Below are positions 38,622 through 47,232 of a stretch of DNA of 64,000 nucleotides, in pieces (within the stretch, counting starts at the first letter, position 1; each line of letters begins with the position of its first letter). The translations under genes and the position numbers were made by a program. This DNA is from DASRZM01 sp035686365. GTDB taxonomy: Bacteria; Pseudomonadota; Gammaproteobacteria; Xanthomonadales; Xanthomonadaceae. The notes below the pieces were generated by a model. That model saw nothing but the letters and a program-made list of their open reading frames with translations. It was not told the origin of the DNA and did no database searches. The stretch spans positions 4,661 through 68,660 of the forward strand of contig DASRZM010000119.1 of NCBI GenBank assembly GCA_035686365.1. Reading direction: 5' to 3'.

Positions 38622-39980
38622 ATGGCTCGCGAGAAGGTACCGACGCTCGAAACGTTCGTGGACGGTGTGGAGAAACGCAATCCGGGTCAGCCGGAGTTCG
38701 TGCAGGCGGTCAAGGAAGTGGCCGAAAGCGTGCTCGAATACATCCGCGAGCACCCCAAGTACCACGAGCACCAGATCCTCGAGCGCCTGGCCGAGCCCGA
38801 CCGGGTGATCTCCTTCCGCGTGTGCTGGCACGACGACGAGGGCAACGTCCGCGTCAACCGCGGCTACCGCATCCAGAACAACAACGCGATCGGGCCCTAC
38901 AAGGGCGGCATCCGCTTCCATCCGACCGTCAACCAGGGCGTGCTGAAGTTCCTGGCCTTCGAGCAGACCTTCAAGAATGCGCTCACGGGGCTGCCGATGG
39001 GGGGCGCCAAGGGCGGCGCCAATCTGGATCCCAAGGGCAAGTCCGACGCCGAGATCATGCGTTTCTGCCAGGCCTTCATGTCGGAGCTGTACCGGCACCT
39101 GGGCGAGGACACCGACGTACCCGCCGGCGATATCGGCGTGGGCGGCCGAGAGATCGGCTACATGTTCGGACAGTACAAGCGCATCACCAACCGCTATGTC
39201 GGTGTGCTGACCGGCAAGGGCCTGGAGTTCGGCGGCAGCCCGATCCGCGTCGAGGCCACCGGCTACGGCGCGGTGTACTTCATGGAGGACATGCTCAAGC
39301 GCCGCGACCGCCGCATCGAAGGGCAGGTCTGCCTGGTTTCCGGATCGGGCAACGTCGCCCAGCACGCGGTCGAGAAGATCCTGCACCTGGGCGGCAAGCC
39401 GGTCACCCTGAGCGATTCGACCGGCTTCATCCACGACAGCAACGGCATCGACGAGGAAAAGCTGGCCTGGGTGAAGGAGCTGAAGAACCGGCGCCGCGGC
39501 CGCATCGCCGAGTACGCCGAAAAGTTCGGCGCCGAGTTCCACGCCGACAAGGGGCCGTGGGGCGTTCCGGGGCACCTGGCCTTCCCCTGTGCCACGCAGA
39601 ACGAGATCAGCGGCGACGACGCCCGCACCATGCTGGAGAACGGGGTGTATGGCGTGTCCGAAGGCGCCAACATGCCCTCGGAGCTCGAGGCCGTGCACCT
39701 GTTCCAGGCCGCCCGGATCTTCTTCGCCCCGGGCAAGGCCGCCAACGCCGGTGGCGTGGCCGTATCCGGCCTGGAGATGAGCCAGAACTCGGCGCGCATC
39801 ACCTGGAAGGAGCCGGAGCTGCAGCGGCTGCTGCGCGACATCATCCAGGAGATCCATGACCGCTGCGTACGCTACGGCAGCGACGAGGGCGACGACGGCT
39901 ACATCGACTACGTCAAGGGCGCCAACATCGGCGGTTTCGTCAAGGTCGCCGATGCGATGATCGCGCAGGGCGTGGTATAG
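38622..39980 (+). CDS. gdhA: NADP-specific glutamate dehydrogenase
   Basis: 452 residues, close to E. coli GdhA (447). It interconverts 2-oxoglutarate plus ammonium and glutamate. The substrate-binding region is YKGGIRFHPTVNQGVLKFLA (in two overlapping parts) followed by GLPMGGAKGG with the catalytic Lys. The nucleotide-binding motif is VSGSGNVAQHA. NAGGVAVSGLEMSQNS is typical of the short hexameric class. The 3' end is 3 bp from the convergent EF-G-like gene. A GGGGAGGGGACC ribosome-binding region precedes the ATG. Confidence 0.97.
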   Translation: MAREKVPTLETFVDGVEKRNPGQPEFVQAVKEVAESVLEYIREHPKYHEHQILERLAEPDRVISFRVCWHDDEGNVRVNRGYRIQNNNAIGPYKGGIRFHPTVNQGVLKFLAFEQTFKNALTGLPMGGAKGGANLDPKGKSDAEIMRFCQAFMSELYRHLGEDTDVPAGDIGVGGREIGYMFGQYKRITNRYVGVLTGKGLEFGGSPIRVEATGYGAVYFMEDMLKRRDRRIEGQVCLVSGSGNVAQHAVEKILHLGGKPVTLSDSTGFIHDSNGIDEEKLAWVKELKNRRRGRIAEYAEKFGAEFHADKGPWGVPGHLAFPCATQNEISGDDARTMLENGVYGVSEGANMPSELEAVHLFQAARIFFAPGKAANAGGVAVSGLEMSQNSARITWKEPELQRLLRDIIQEIHDRCVRYGSDEGDDGYIDYVKGANIGGFVKVADAMIAQGVV

Positions 39981-39983
39981 GGC

Positions 39984-42029
39984 TCAGTCTTCCTCGGCCT
40001 TGGGCCGCCACGACTCGGTGAGCTGCCTCTGCACCTGGGGCGGTACCGGCTCGTAGTGGCTGAACTCGATCGTGTAGCGGCCCTGGCCACCGGTCATGGC
40101 CTTGAGCTCGTTGCTGTAGTCGGCGATCTCCGCCAGCGGGATCTGCGCCTTGACGACGATCTCGCCGCCGCGCCTGGAGTCGGTGCCGTTGATGCGCGCG
40201 CGCTTCGACGCCAGGCCGCCGGTAATGTCGCCCATGTACTGGTCCGGCACCGATACATCGACGTTCACGATCGGCTCCAGTACCAGCGGCCGTGCCTTGC
40301 CCACGGCGTCCAGGAAGGCCTTCTTGCCGGCGGTGATGAAGGCCACCTCCTTGGAGTCGACCGGGTGGGTCTTGCCGTCGTAGACGATCACGCGCACATC
40401 CTGCATGTGGTAACCGGCCAGCGCCCCGGTGTCGAGCACCTGACGCACGCCCTTCTCCACGGCCGGAATGAACTGGTTCGGGATGGTGCCGCCCTTGACC
40501 TCGTCGACGAATTCGAAGCCGGTGCCGCGCGGCAGCGGCTCCACGCGCAGGAACACCTCGCCGAACTGGCCGGCGCCGCCGGTCTGTTTCTTGTGGCGGT
40601 GGTGGTCATCGGCGCGGGAGGAGATGGTTTCGCGATACGCGATCCTGGGCGGCCGGGAGACGACCTCGACGCCGTAGCGGTCGTTGAGGCGTTCCAGGGT
40701 CACTTTCAGGTGCAGTTCCCCGAGGCCGCGGATGACCGATTCGTTGAGCTCCATGTTGTGCTCCATGCGCAGGCACGGATCCTCCTCTCCCAACCGCGCC
40801 AGACCGTTGCCCAGCTTCTGCTCCTGGCCCTTGTGCCGGGGCTCGATGGCCAGACCGAACATGGGCTGCGGGAAATCGATCGGCTTGAGCCGGATCTCGT
40901 CCTCGGCGTGGCTGTCGTGCAGCACCGCGTCGAAGTGGATGTCCTCCACCTTGGCCACCGCCGCGATGTCGCCCGGGATGGCATCGTCGATCTCGATGTG
41001 GTCCTTGCCGCGCAACCGGAACAGGTGGCCGACCTTGAACGGCTTCTTGCCGTCATCGATGTACAGCTGGGTATCCCTGCGCACCGTGCCCTGGTAGATG
41101 CGGAAGATGCTCAGCTTGCCGACGAAGGGGTCGTTGACGATCTTGAAGACGTCGGCCACGACGTGACGCGAGGGATCGGGCACCGATTCGAAGTGCGCGC
41201 CGCTGGAGCCCTTGAGGAACGGCGGCGGATTGGCCTCGGCGGGATTGGGCAGCAGCTTCTCGAACAGCCCCGTCAGTTCGGCCACGCCGGTGCCGGTGCG
41301 TGCCGAGACGAAGCAGATCGGCACCAGGTGGCCCTCGCGCAGGCACTGCTCGAAGGCGTCGTGCAGCTCCTGTCCCGAAAGGGCCGCTTCACCCTCCTCC
41401 AGGTAATGGCCCATGACGTCTTCGTTGACTTCCACGACCTGGTCGATGATGCGCTGGTGCGCCTCGGAGACCGGCCCCAGGTCGGAGTCGCCGTCGGTGT
41501 TGAAGAAGCAGTCGATGACCCGGGTGCCGCCGTCGGCAGGCAGGTTGATCGGAAGACATTCGGTGCCGAAGGCTTCGCGCAACTGCTCGACCAGGGCGCC
41601 GATGTCCACGCCTTCGTGGTCGATCTTGTTGACGACGAGCATCCTGCACAGGCGCCTGGCCCTGGCGTAGTCCATCATGCGCTGGGTCGTGTGTTCGATG
41701 CCGTTGGCGGCATTGACCACCACTGCGCAGGTTTCCACCGCCGCCAGCGCCGAAAGCGTGGGACCGCGGAAGTCCGGGTAGCCGGGGGTGTCGATCAGGT
41801 TGACGTGGACCCCGCCGTGGTCGATCGAGGCGATCGTGGAGTTGATGGAGTGGCCGCGTTGCCGCTCCATCGGGTCGAAGTCCGAGACGGTGTTGCCGCG
41901 CTCGATGTTTCCGGCTGTCTGGATCTCGCCGCCGGCAAGCAGCAGGGCCTCGAACAGCGTGGTCTTGCCGGCGGCGGCGTGGCCCACCAGTGCCACGTTG
42001 CGGATGTCCTGTGTGCTGTAGTTGGGCAT
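39984..42029 (-). CDS. Elongation factor G paralogue (EF-G-like GTPase)
   Basis: 681 residues with the full EF-G domain order. The G domain has Walker A GHAAAGKTT (16-24), NLIDTPGYPDF (77-87) and VVNKIDHEG. Domains II to V end with the EF-G C-terminal VPLITALSQ-like EPIVNVDVSVPD region. The catalytic histidine of the canonical DTPGH motif is replaced by Tyr84. This variant occurs in EF-G-like paralogues that are not main translocases. No rpsL, rpsG or tuf genes are near, supporting a non-canonical role. Confidence 0.9.
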   Translation of the reverse strand: MPNYSTQDIRNVALVGHAAAGKTTLFEALLLAGGEIQTAGNIERGNTVSDFDPMERQRGHSINSTIASIDHGGVHVNLIDTPGYPDFRGPTLSALAAVETCAVVVNAANGIEHTTQRMMDYARARRLCRMLVVNKIDHEGVDIGALVEQLREAFGTECLPINLPADGGTRVIDCFFNTDGDSDLGPVSEAHQRIIDQVVEVNEDVMGHYLEEGEAALSGQELHDAFEQCLREGHLVPICFVSARTGTGVAELTGLFEKLLPNPAEANPPPFLKGSSGAHFESVPDPSRHVVADVFKIVNDPFVGKLSIFRIYQGTVRRDTQLYIDDGKKPFKVGHLFRLRGKDHIEIDDAIPGDIAAVAKVEDIHFDAVLHDSHAEDEIRLKPIDFPQPMFGLAIEPRHKGQEQKLGNGLARLGEEDPCLRMEHNMELNESVIRGLGELHLKVTLERLNDRYGVEVVSRPPRIAYRETISSRADDHHRHKKQTGGAGQFGEVFLRVEPLPRGTGFEFVDEVKGGTIPNQFIPAVEKGVRQVLDTGALAGYHMQDVRVIVYDGKTHPVDSKEVAFITAGKKAFLDAVGKARPLVLEPIVNVDVSVPDQYMGDITGGLASKRARINGTDSRRGGEIVVKAQIPLAEIADYSNELKAMTGGQGRYTIEFSHYEPVPPQVQRQLTESWRPKAEED

Positions 42030-42318
42030 CGGTGCGCTCCTTCCCTTTGCCGCAACCGGCGGGATGCATCCGTCGGCCGCAGTCAATGCGAATCGGACGC
42101 CATGCCCGTCGCCGGAGCGCACTGCCTTGGGCGCTTCGAGTGCGCCGCAGGCGGTCATGGCGTGACGGACGGGTCCTCCCGGACCGGGTGCCGTCCCGGG
42201 GATAGCCTTCCACCGCGGCACGTGACGGTCAAGCCGAGCAGCCAGGATCTCCGGATTCACGGCGCGCTGTCGTCGTGGCGGAAACAATTCCGCCGCATTC
42301 CCGACGAGGAGGACGACC

Positions 42319-42753
42319 ATGGCGACGATCGAGCGCAAGGCCACTGCCCGCTGGCAGGGCGACCTGAAGAGCGGCAAGGGCAGCCTGACCCTGCCAAGCG
42401 GCGTGTTCGAAGACCAGCGCTACTCGTTCCACACGCGATTCGGTGACGAGAAGGGCACCAACCCCGAGGAACTGCTGGGCGCCGCCCATGCCGGCTGTTT
42501 CACGATGGCGCTGGCCAAGCTGCTGGGCGAGGCCGGCCACACGGCCGAACGCCTGGAGACGGTGGCGGTGGTCAGCATGAGCATGGGCGATGGGCCGCCG
42601 ACCATCTCGGGCATCGAACTGCAGCTCAGGGCCACCGTTCCGGGGATCACGCGCGAGGCCTTCGAGAAGCTGGCGCAGGTGGCCAAGGCCGGTTGCGTGA
42701 TCTCGCGCGCGCTGTCGGTGCCGGTGTCCCTGGATGCCCGCCTGGAGGATTGA
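42319..42753 (+). CDS. osmC: OsmC family peroxiredoxin (OsmC subtype)
   Basis: 144 residues. The two redox cysteines are Cys60 in GAAHAGCFTMAL and Cys126 in AKAGCVISRAL. The N-terminus RKATARWQGDLKSGKGSL is the OsmC type rather than Ohr. It reduces organic hydroperoxides. A strong GAGGAGGA ribosome-binding site precedes the ATG. A perfect 7-bp inverted repeat GGCGGAA-ACAA-TTCCGCC (42277-42294) lies 25 bp upstream of the start and could be an operator or a leader hairpin. Confidence 0.94.
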   Translation: MATIERKATARWQGDLKSGKGSLTLPSGVFEDQRYSFHTRFGDEKGTNPEELLGAAHAGCFTMALAKLLGEAGHTAERLETVAVVSMSMGDGPPTISGIELQLRATVPGITREAFEKLAQVAKAGCVISRALSVPVSLDARLED

Positions 42754-42813
42754 AGCCGCTGGCGGCCGGCCGGGGCTGCGTCGGCCTGCACCGCGGCCTT
42801 GCCGCACCCCCGG

Positions 42814-42846
42814 CGCGAACCACTGACCTGGTTCAGAGGTTCCTGA
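42814..42846 (+). repeat. Short repeat of the CTGAAC-GTTC family
   Basis: The sequence GCGCGAACC-CTGA-CTGGTTC-AGGTTC (variable positions omitted) recurs with four to five differences at 47201-47232. It contains GAACC...GGTTC inverted bases and resembles the start of the longer hairpin repeats at 12733 and 43520. It lies 60 bp after the osmC stop. Confidence 0.55.
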
Positions 42847-42946
42847 ACGGATCCTGGCACCGTCGGCGGCGTTAACTGGCGATTCAAGGGCGAGCGCCTA
42901 GTTTCGTGACCGAGCGATGCGGTGGCGCATCGCACGGAGAAGCGAC

Positions 42947-43516
42947 ATGAAACGAGCCCTCGCAGCGACCCTGGCCATCGCCGGCCTGTCGGTGGGTGGA
43001 TCGGCCATTGCGGAGCACGAGTACGACGGCCGTGGCGGTTTCCGCGACGCCGGCGCCTACTACGACTACGCCGAGGTCCTGAGCGTGGATCCCGTGATCG
43101 ACTACATCCGCGAGCCGGCGACCCGGCGCGAATGCTGGGAGGAGCCGGTCTACTACCGCAGGGGCGGCTACTACCGCGACCGCGACCGTACGCCGGGGCT
43201 CGTCGGCGCGATCGTCGGCGGCGTGATCGGCAACCAGTTCGGCAGCGGCCGGGGCCGCGACGCGGCCACCGTGTACGGTGCGGCGCTGGGGTATTCGGCC
43301 GCGCGCGACGCACAGCGTGACCGTTACTACTACGGCGGCCGTCCCTACCGTACCTACGAGACGCGCTGCGACGTCCGCCGCGACTATCGTCCGGACGAGC
43401 GCGTGGTCGGGTACGAGGTGACCTACGACTACAACGGCCAGATCGGACGCGTGCGGACCTCGCACCACCCGGGCGACACCATCCGGGTGCGCGTGAACGT
43501 CGACCCGATTCCGTAA
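42947..43516 (+). CDS. Glycine-zipper 2TM-type exported protein
   Basis: 189 residues from the ATG at 42947, which follows an ACGGAGAAG ribosome-binding site. A signal peptide covers about 1-23 (LAATLAIAGLSVGGSAIA). The mature protein is rich in Tyr, Arg and Asp. A glycine-zipper segment, LVGAIVGGVIGNQFGSGRGRD (in part), matches the 'Rick_17kDa_Anti' pattern. The C-terminal half, GYEVTYDYNGQIGRV, is typical of these envelope proteins. The role is unknown, probably outer-membrane or periplasmic. Confidence 0.88.
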   Translation: MKRALAATLAIAGLSVGGSAIAEHEYDGRGGFRDAGAYYDYAEVLSVDPVIDYIREPATRRECWEEPVYYRRGGYYRDRDRTPGLVGAIVGGVIGNQFGSGRGRDAATVYGAALGYSAARDAQRDRYYYGGRPYRTYETRCDVRRDYRPDERVVGYEVTYDYNGQIGRVRTSHHPGDTIRVRVNVDPIP

Positions 43517-43519
43517 GGG

Positions 43520-43594
43520 AACCTCTGGACAAATTCAGAGGTTCGCGCGCCATCGATGGCGCGCGCGCGGATCAGGCACACAAGCGCTTGATCC
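43520..43594 (+). repeat. Hairpin-rich repeat (CTGAAC-GTTC family), clearest copy
   Basis: Three stems follow each other: AACCTCTG / CAGAGGTT (43520-43543); the perfect 20-bp palindrome GCGCGCCATCGATGGCGCGC (43545-43564); and GGATCAGGC / GCTTGATCC (43569-43594). Order and spacing match 12733-12813. It begins 3 bp after the glycine-zipper stop codon. The following 43600-43625 has the CCTGTCCCGAGCCTGTCGAA repeat, common in Xanthomonadales and Pseudomonas. Confidence 0.75.
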
Positions 43595-43766
43595 GGCGAG
43601 CCTGATCCAGCCTGTCCCGAGCCTGTCGAAGGGTCCGGTCTCGCCCGGTCCGGCGCCAGTCCGGACCCGGACCCGCACGCCGCTGCGCCGTGGATGGATC
43701 CGGTGGGGCTTGCCCTGCGACCTGCGCATCGCGATCCTGTTGGCCCAGTCGCCGCCGGGCCATGCA

Positions 43767-45416
43767 ATGATCCGTTCATTCCTTCTGGCGCTCACGCTGT
43801 CCCCTTTCAGCGTCGTCGCCCAGACCACGATGCTGGTCAATGCGCGGATCCACACGGTGGACGCGGGTGCACCGCGCGCGCGGGCGCTGGCCTGGGAGGC
43901 GGACGGGCGCCTGGTGTTCGTGGGTGGCGCCGCTGCGGCGCGCGAGCGGTTTCCCGACGCGACGGTGATCGACGCCGGCGGCCGCACCGTGGTGCCGGGA
44001 CTGATCGATGCGCACGCGCACCTGATGGGCCTGGGGCTGGCGCTGATGCGGGCCGACCTGACCGGCACCACCGACAAGGCCGACGTCATCGCACGGCTGC
44101 AGGCCTTCGCGGCCGACCTTCCGGCCGACGGCTGGCTGCTCGGACGTGGCTGGGACCAGAACGACTGGCCGGAGCAGCGCTACCCGACCGCGGCCGACCT
44201 GGATGCGGCGTTTCCGGGCCGCCCGGTCTGGCTCGGGCGCATCGACGGCCACGCCGGCTGGGCCAACACGGCGGCAATGCGGGCGGCCGGCGTGGACCTG
44301 TCCGGCGACTGGCAGCCGGATGGGGGCCGCATCCTGCGGCAGGACGGCGAGCCCACGGGCATCTTCGTGGATACGGCGGCGCAGCTGGTCGAGAAGGTCG
44401 CGCCGCCGCCCTCGGAGGAGGCGCTCGAGCAGGCGCTGGAGCGCGCGCTGGCCGCGGCCGCCCGCCATGGGCTGACCGGGGTGCACGACGCCGGCACCTC
44501 GCTGCAGGACCTGGCGCGCTACCGGCGCTTCGCTGATGCCGGGCGGCTGACGCTGCGGGTGTACGCGATGGCCGACGGCGACGCCGCAGCGCTGCAGGCG
44601 CTGTGTGCCATGGGCCGCTACGAGCATGCCGGCGGGCGGCTGGCGATGCGTGCACTCAAGCTCTATGCCGACGGGGCGCTGGGCAGCCGCGGGGCGGCGT
44701 TGCTGGCCGACTACAGCGACGAGCCGGGCCATCGCGGCCTCCTGGTCACGGCGCCCGACGCCCTTCGGAAGGCGATCGACAAGGCGGTCCGCTGCGGGGT
44801 CCAGGTTGCCACCCACGCAATCGGCGACCGCGGCAACCGAGGTGTGCTCGATGCCTATGCGCGCTGGTTGCCCGGCAAGGACCTGCGCTGGCGCATCGAG
44901 CACGCGCAACTCGTCGCGCTCCAGGACATTGCGCGCTTCGCGACGCTGGAGGTGATCGCCTCGGTGCAGCCCACCCATGCGACCTCGGACATGCCCTGGG
45001 CCGGGGACCGCGTCGGCGAGTCGCGGCTGGCCGGCGCCTATGCCTGGCAGCGTTTCCGCGACGCCGGTGCAAGGCTGGCATTGGGTTCGGATTTTCCGGT
45101 CGAGTCGGTGGATCCGATGCTGGGGCTGTACGCGGCGGTGACACGCCAGGACCGCTCGGGCCATCCTCCCGGCGGCTGGTTGCCCTCGCAACGGCTGACG
45201 CCGGAGCAGGCGCTGCGCGGCTTCACGATCGACGCCGCCTACGCGGGTTTTGCCGAAGACCGGGTCGGGTCGCTGGCAGTGGGCAAGCGCGCCGATTTCG
45301 TGGTCCTGTCCGAGGATCCGCTGGCGGTGGCACCGGCTGCCGTCGACGACATCCGTGTCCTGGCGACCTACGTGGATGGCCGGGCGGTCTACCGCGCCGG
45401 CAACGGCGGCAGATGA
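43767..45416 (+). CDS. Exported amidohydrolase, YtcJ-like family
   Basis: 549 residues from MIRSFLLAL. A signal peptide ends near residue 19 (FSVVAQ). The metal-binding TIM barrel has VPGLIDAHAHLMG, LYADGALGSRGAAL (carboxylated-Lys region), VATHAIGDRGN, IEHAQLV and LALGSDFPVES. The last 60 residues form the second part of the beta-sandwich (GSLAVGKRADFVVLSEDP). This amidohydrolase-3 group hydrolyses amide or formamide-like substrates. The substrate is not evident. A periplasmic location is likely. Confidence 0.9.
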   Translation: MIRSFLLALTLSPFSVVAQTTMLVNARIHTVDAGAPRARALAWEADGRLVFVGGAAAARERFPDATVIDAGGRTVVPGLIDAHAHLMGLGLALMRADLTGTTDKADVIARLQAFAADLPADGWLLGRGWDQNDWPEQRYPTAADLDAAFPGRPVWLGRIDGHAGWANTAAMRAAGVDLSGDWQPDGGRILRQDGEPTGIFVDTAAQLVEKVAPPPSEEALEQALERALAAAARHGLTGVHDAGTSLQDLARYRRFADAGRLTLRVYAMADGDAAALQALCAMGRYEHAGGRLAMRALKLYADGALGSRGAALLADYSDEPGHRGLLVTAPDALRKAIDKAVRCGVQVATHAIGDRGNRGVLDAYARWLPGKDLRWRIEHAQLVALQDIARFATLEVIASVQPTHATSDMPWAGDRVGESRLAGAYAWQRFRDAGARLALGSDFPVESVDPMLGLYAAVTRQDRSGHPPGGWLPSQRLTPEQALRGFTIDAAYAGFAEDRVGSLAVGKRADFVVLSEDPLAVAPAAVDDIRVLATYVDGRAVYRAGNGGR

Positions 45417-45439
45417 CCCGGCGCTTCTCGTGCGGCCGC

Positions 45440-45520
45440 TGCAGGCGCGGCCCATGGCCGCAATCGGCCCGCGGAGTCCCACCGACCAGGCGCTGTGGGA
45501 GCGGCCGATGGGCCGCGATC
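45440..45520 (+). repeat. Two GCGGCC-CATGG hairpin modules preceding composite copy C
   Basis: GGCGCGGCCCATGGCCGCAATC (near 45447) and GTGGGAGCGGCCGATGGGCCGC (near 45495) are two variants of the REP-like GTGGGAGC module. They lie between the amidohydrolase stop and the full composite repeat and share its strand. Together with 45536-45790 they fill the 433-bp convergent gap. Confidence 0.7.
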
Positions 45521-45535
45521 GGCGCTCCGCACCCT

Positions 45536-45790
45536 CGCATAAATGCCACATTCGCTCCGTAGGCCGGCCCGCGGGCCGGTGACGGTTTCCGGGGCCGCCG
45601 CGAGTACCTCCCTGTAGGCTGCGGACGCGCCATCCATGGCGCGTCCGCCCCCGGAAACCGTCACCGCCCCGCGGTCCTCACGCGTCCGTTCCGTGTCGCC
45701 GTCGCCCTGTAGGAGCCGGCGTCGCCGGCGAACCACCCCCGCCATGACGCCCGGCAATGCGGCGTGGGAGCGGCCCATGGCCGCGATCGG
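45536..45790 (+). repeat. Composite structured repeat, full copy C (best-paired stems)
   Basis: It has the same architecture as at 26345-26597. The inner stem GCGGACGCGCCAT-CC-ATGGCGCGTCCGC is perfect here, with 13-bp arms, and the outer arm CGGTGACGG pairs exactly with CCGTCACCG. Other copies have single mismatches at these positions. The REP-like ends are GTAGGAGCCGGCGTCGCCGGC and GTGGGAGCGGCCCATGGCCGC. It lies between the convergent amidohydrolase and phzF genes. Confidence 0.88.
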
Positions 45791-45849
45791 GGATGCGAAG
45801 CCGCCACCGGCGAGCCGTCGTCGCAGCGACCCATGGCCCGGGCGCGGGT

Positions 45850-46719
45850 TCAGTCCAGCCGGATCACCCCGTCGATGCGCGTGACCGTGCGTCCGCCGAT
45901 CTCGATGGAGGCATCGTCCGCGCAGACCCACACGCGGCCTTCGCGGTCGACCTCGCGGCCCTGGCTGACGACCCAGCGCGGCGCGGGCAGGGCCCCGGCC
46001 TGGCGCAGGAATGCCGCCACCGCCGCGTTGCCGCTGCCGCACACCGGATCCTCCGGGATCGCCTCGCCGGGCGCGAACGAGCGCACCACGAAGCGGACAT
46101 CGCCCGCCTCCTCCGGCCCGTAGACGGTCACGCCGACCGCCGTGGCGCGCACACACAGCGCAGCCACGGCGGCGAAATCCGGCGCCAGCGCGCGCACCGC
46201 GGGCCCGCTCTCCAGGCGCGCGACGATCCAGACCGGGCCGACATCGATGGCGCGTGGCGCGGGCGTGTCCGCGACGACCGCGCCCAGTGCGGCCGACAGC
46301 GCCCCGGCCATGGCCGCATCCGGCGCGTGCAGCTTCGGCTCGGGCGCCTGCACGAACAGACGGCGGAAGCCATCGCCGGACTCCACCCGCAGCGGCAACA
46401 GGCCGGCGCCGCACTCCTGCACCAGACGGCCCTCGCGCGCGCTGGCCACGCCGGCCTCCATGGCCGCATGCGCCGTGCCCAGGCTCGGGTGCCCGGCGAA
46501 GGGCAGTTCGCGGCGCGGTGTGAAGATGCGCACGCGGTAGCTGGCCTCGGCCGTGGTCGGCGGCAGCACGAAAGTGGTTTCCGACAGGTTGGTCCAGCGG
46601 GCGATCGTCTGCATGTCCCGGGCTTCGAGCGCCTCGCCATCCAGGATCACGGCCACCGGGTTGCCGCCGAAGTTCGCCGGCGAGAACACATCGACCTGTT
46701 TGAAGGCGACGCAGCGCAT
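45850..46719 (-). CDS. PhzF family phenazine biosynthesis-like isomerase
   Basis: 289 residues from MRCVAFKQVDVF. The upstream in-frame ATG at 46785 would add an Arg-rich stretch outside the family. Motifs are QVDVFSPANFGGNPVAV, the catalytic Glu in NLSETTFVLPP, FTPRRELPFAGHPSLGTA and DPVCGSGNAAVAAFL. Phenazine genes are absent, so this is a general PhzF-fold isomerase or epimerase with unknown substrate. It is convergent with the amidohydrolase. Confidence 0.9.
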   Translation of the reverse strand: MRCVAFKQVDVFSPANFGGNPVAVILDGEALEARDMQTIARWTNLSETTFVLPPTTAEASYRVRIFTPRRELPFAGHPSLGTAHAAMEAGVASAREGRLVQECGAGLLPLRVESGDGFRRLFVQAPEPKLHAPDAAMAGALSAALGAVVADTPAPRAIDVGPVWIVARLESGPAVRALAPDFAAVAALCVRATAVGVTVYGPEEAGDVRFVVRSFAPGEAIPEDPVCGSGNAAVAAFLRQAGALPAPRWVVSQGREVDREGRVWVCADDASIEIGGRTVTRIDGVIRLD

Positions 46720-46794
46720 GGGCCGATCCGTATCGTGAACCGCCGAAAGGGTAGCATCGGTGCCGCGCCGCCCGGGGCGCCGCACCCGCGGGCC

Positions 46795-47130
46795 TCAGGC
46801 GGGATCCGACCGCCGGCGCGGCTGGTCGCGACGGCGCCGGACGAAGTCGCGCAGGCGCCGCTCCATCGTCTCCAGCGCGGCATTGGCGGTGGCGTAGGGC
46901 TCCGCACCGGTGCCTTCGGTATCCAGGGCGCCGCCGGCCAGGTGCACGCGTACGTGCACCCGGTACGGATTGCCGTGGGTCTGGCGGCGACCCTGCGCCT
47001 CGATCACGCAGTGACAGCTGACGATGTCCTCGGCCAGACGCGGAAGCCGTCCCGCGCGCTCTTCGACGGCCGCGCGCAGGGCTGGCGAGACATCCACGCC
47101 ATGGAAGGTCACTTCGATGCGGGCGGTCAT
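46795..47130 (-). CDS. HPF/RaiA family ribosome-associated protein (second copy)
   Basis: 111 residues of the HPF/YfiA fold: MTARIEVTFHGVDVSPALRAAV, then HVRVHLAGGALD and YATANAALETMERRLRDFVRRRR, ending in a basic tail. It differs from the rpoN-linked HPF at 5554, so the cell has two such proteins. It may act as a stress-induced ribosome-binding factor. It lies 75 bp upstream of phzF on the same strand. No sign of the long C-terminal dimerisation domain. Confidence 0.82.
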   Translation of the reverse strand: MTARIEVTFHGVDVSPALRAAVEERAGRLPRLAEDIVSCHCVIEAQGRRQTHGNPYRVHVRVHLAGGALDTEGTGAEPYATANAALETMERRLRDFVRRRRDQPRRRSDPA

Positions 47131-47200
47131 GTAGCGGGTTCCTGGTCGACCTGCAGGCAGTATCCGCCGAATCCGGCGCTCAGGTCCGGCGGTCCATGAC

Positions 47201-47232
47201 GCGCGAACCGCTGAACTGGTTCCAAGGTTCTT
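47201..47232 (+). repeat. Short repeat of the CTGAAC-GTTC family, upstream of lysC/lysA
   Basis: It matches 42814-42846 at most positions (GCGCGAACC-CTGA-CTGGTTC-AGGTTC). It lies in the 199-bp gap between the divergent HPF-like and lysC/lysA genes, about 100 bp before the fusion gene start. That gap shows no attenuator-like leader peptide that I could support. Confidence 0.55.
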
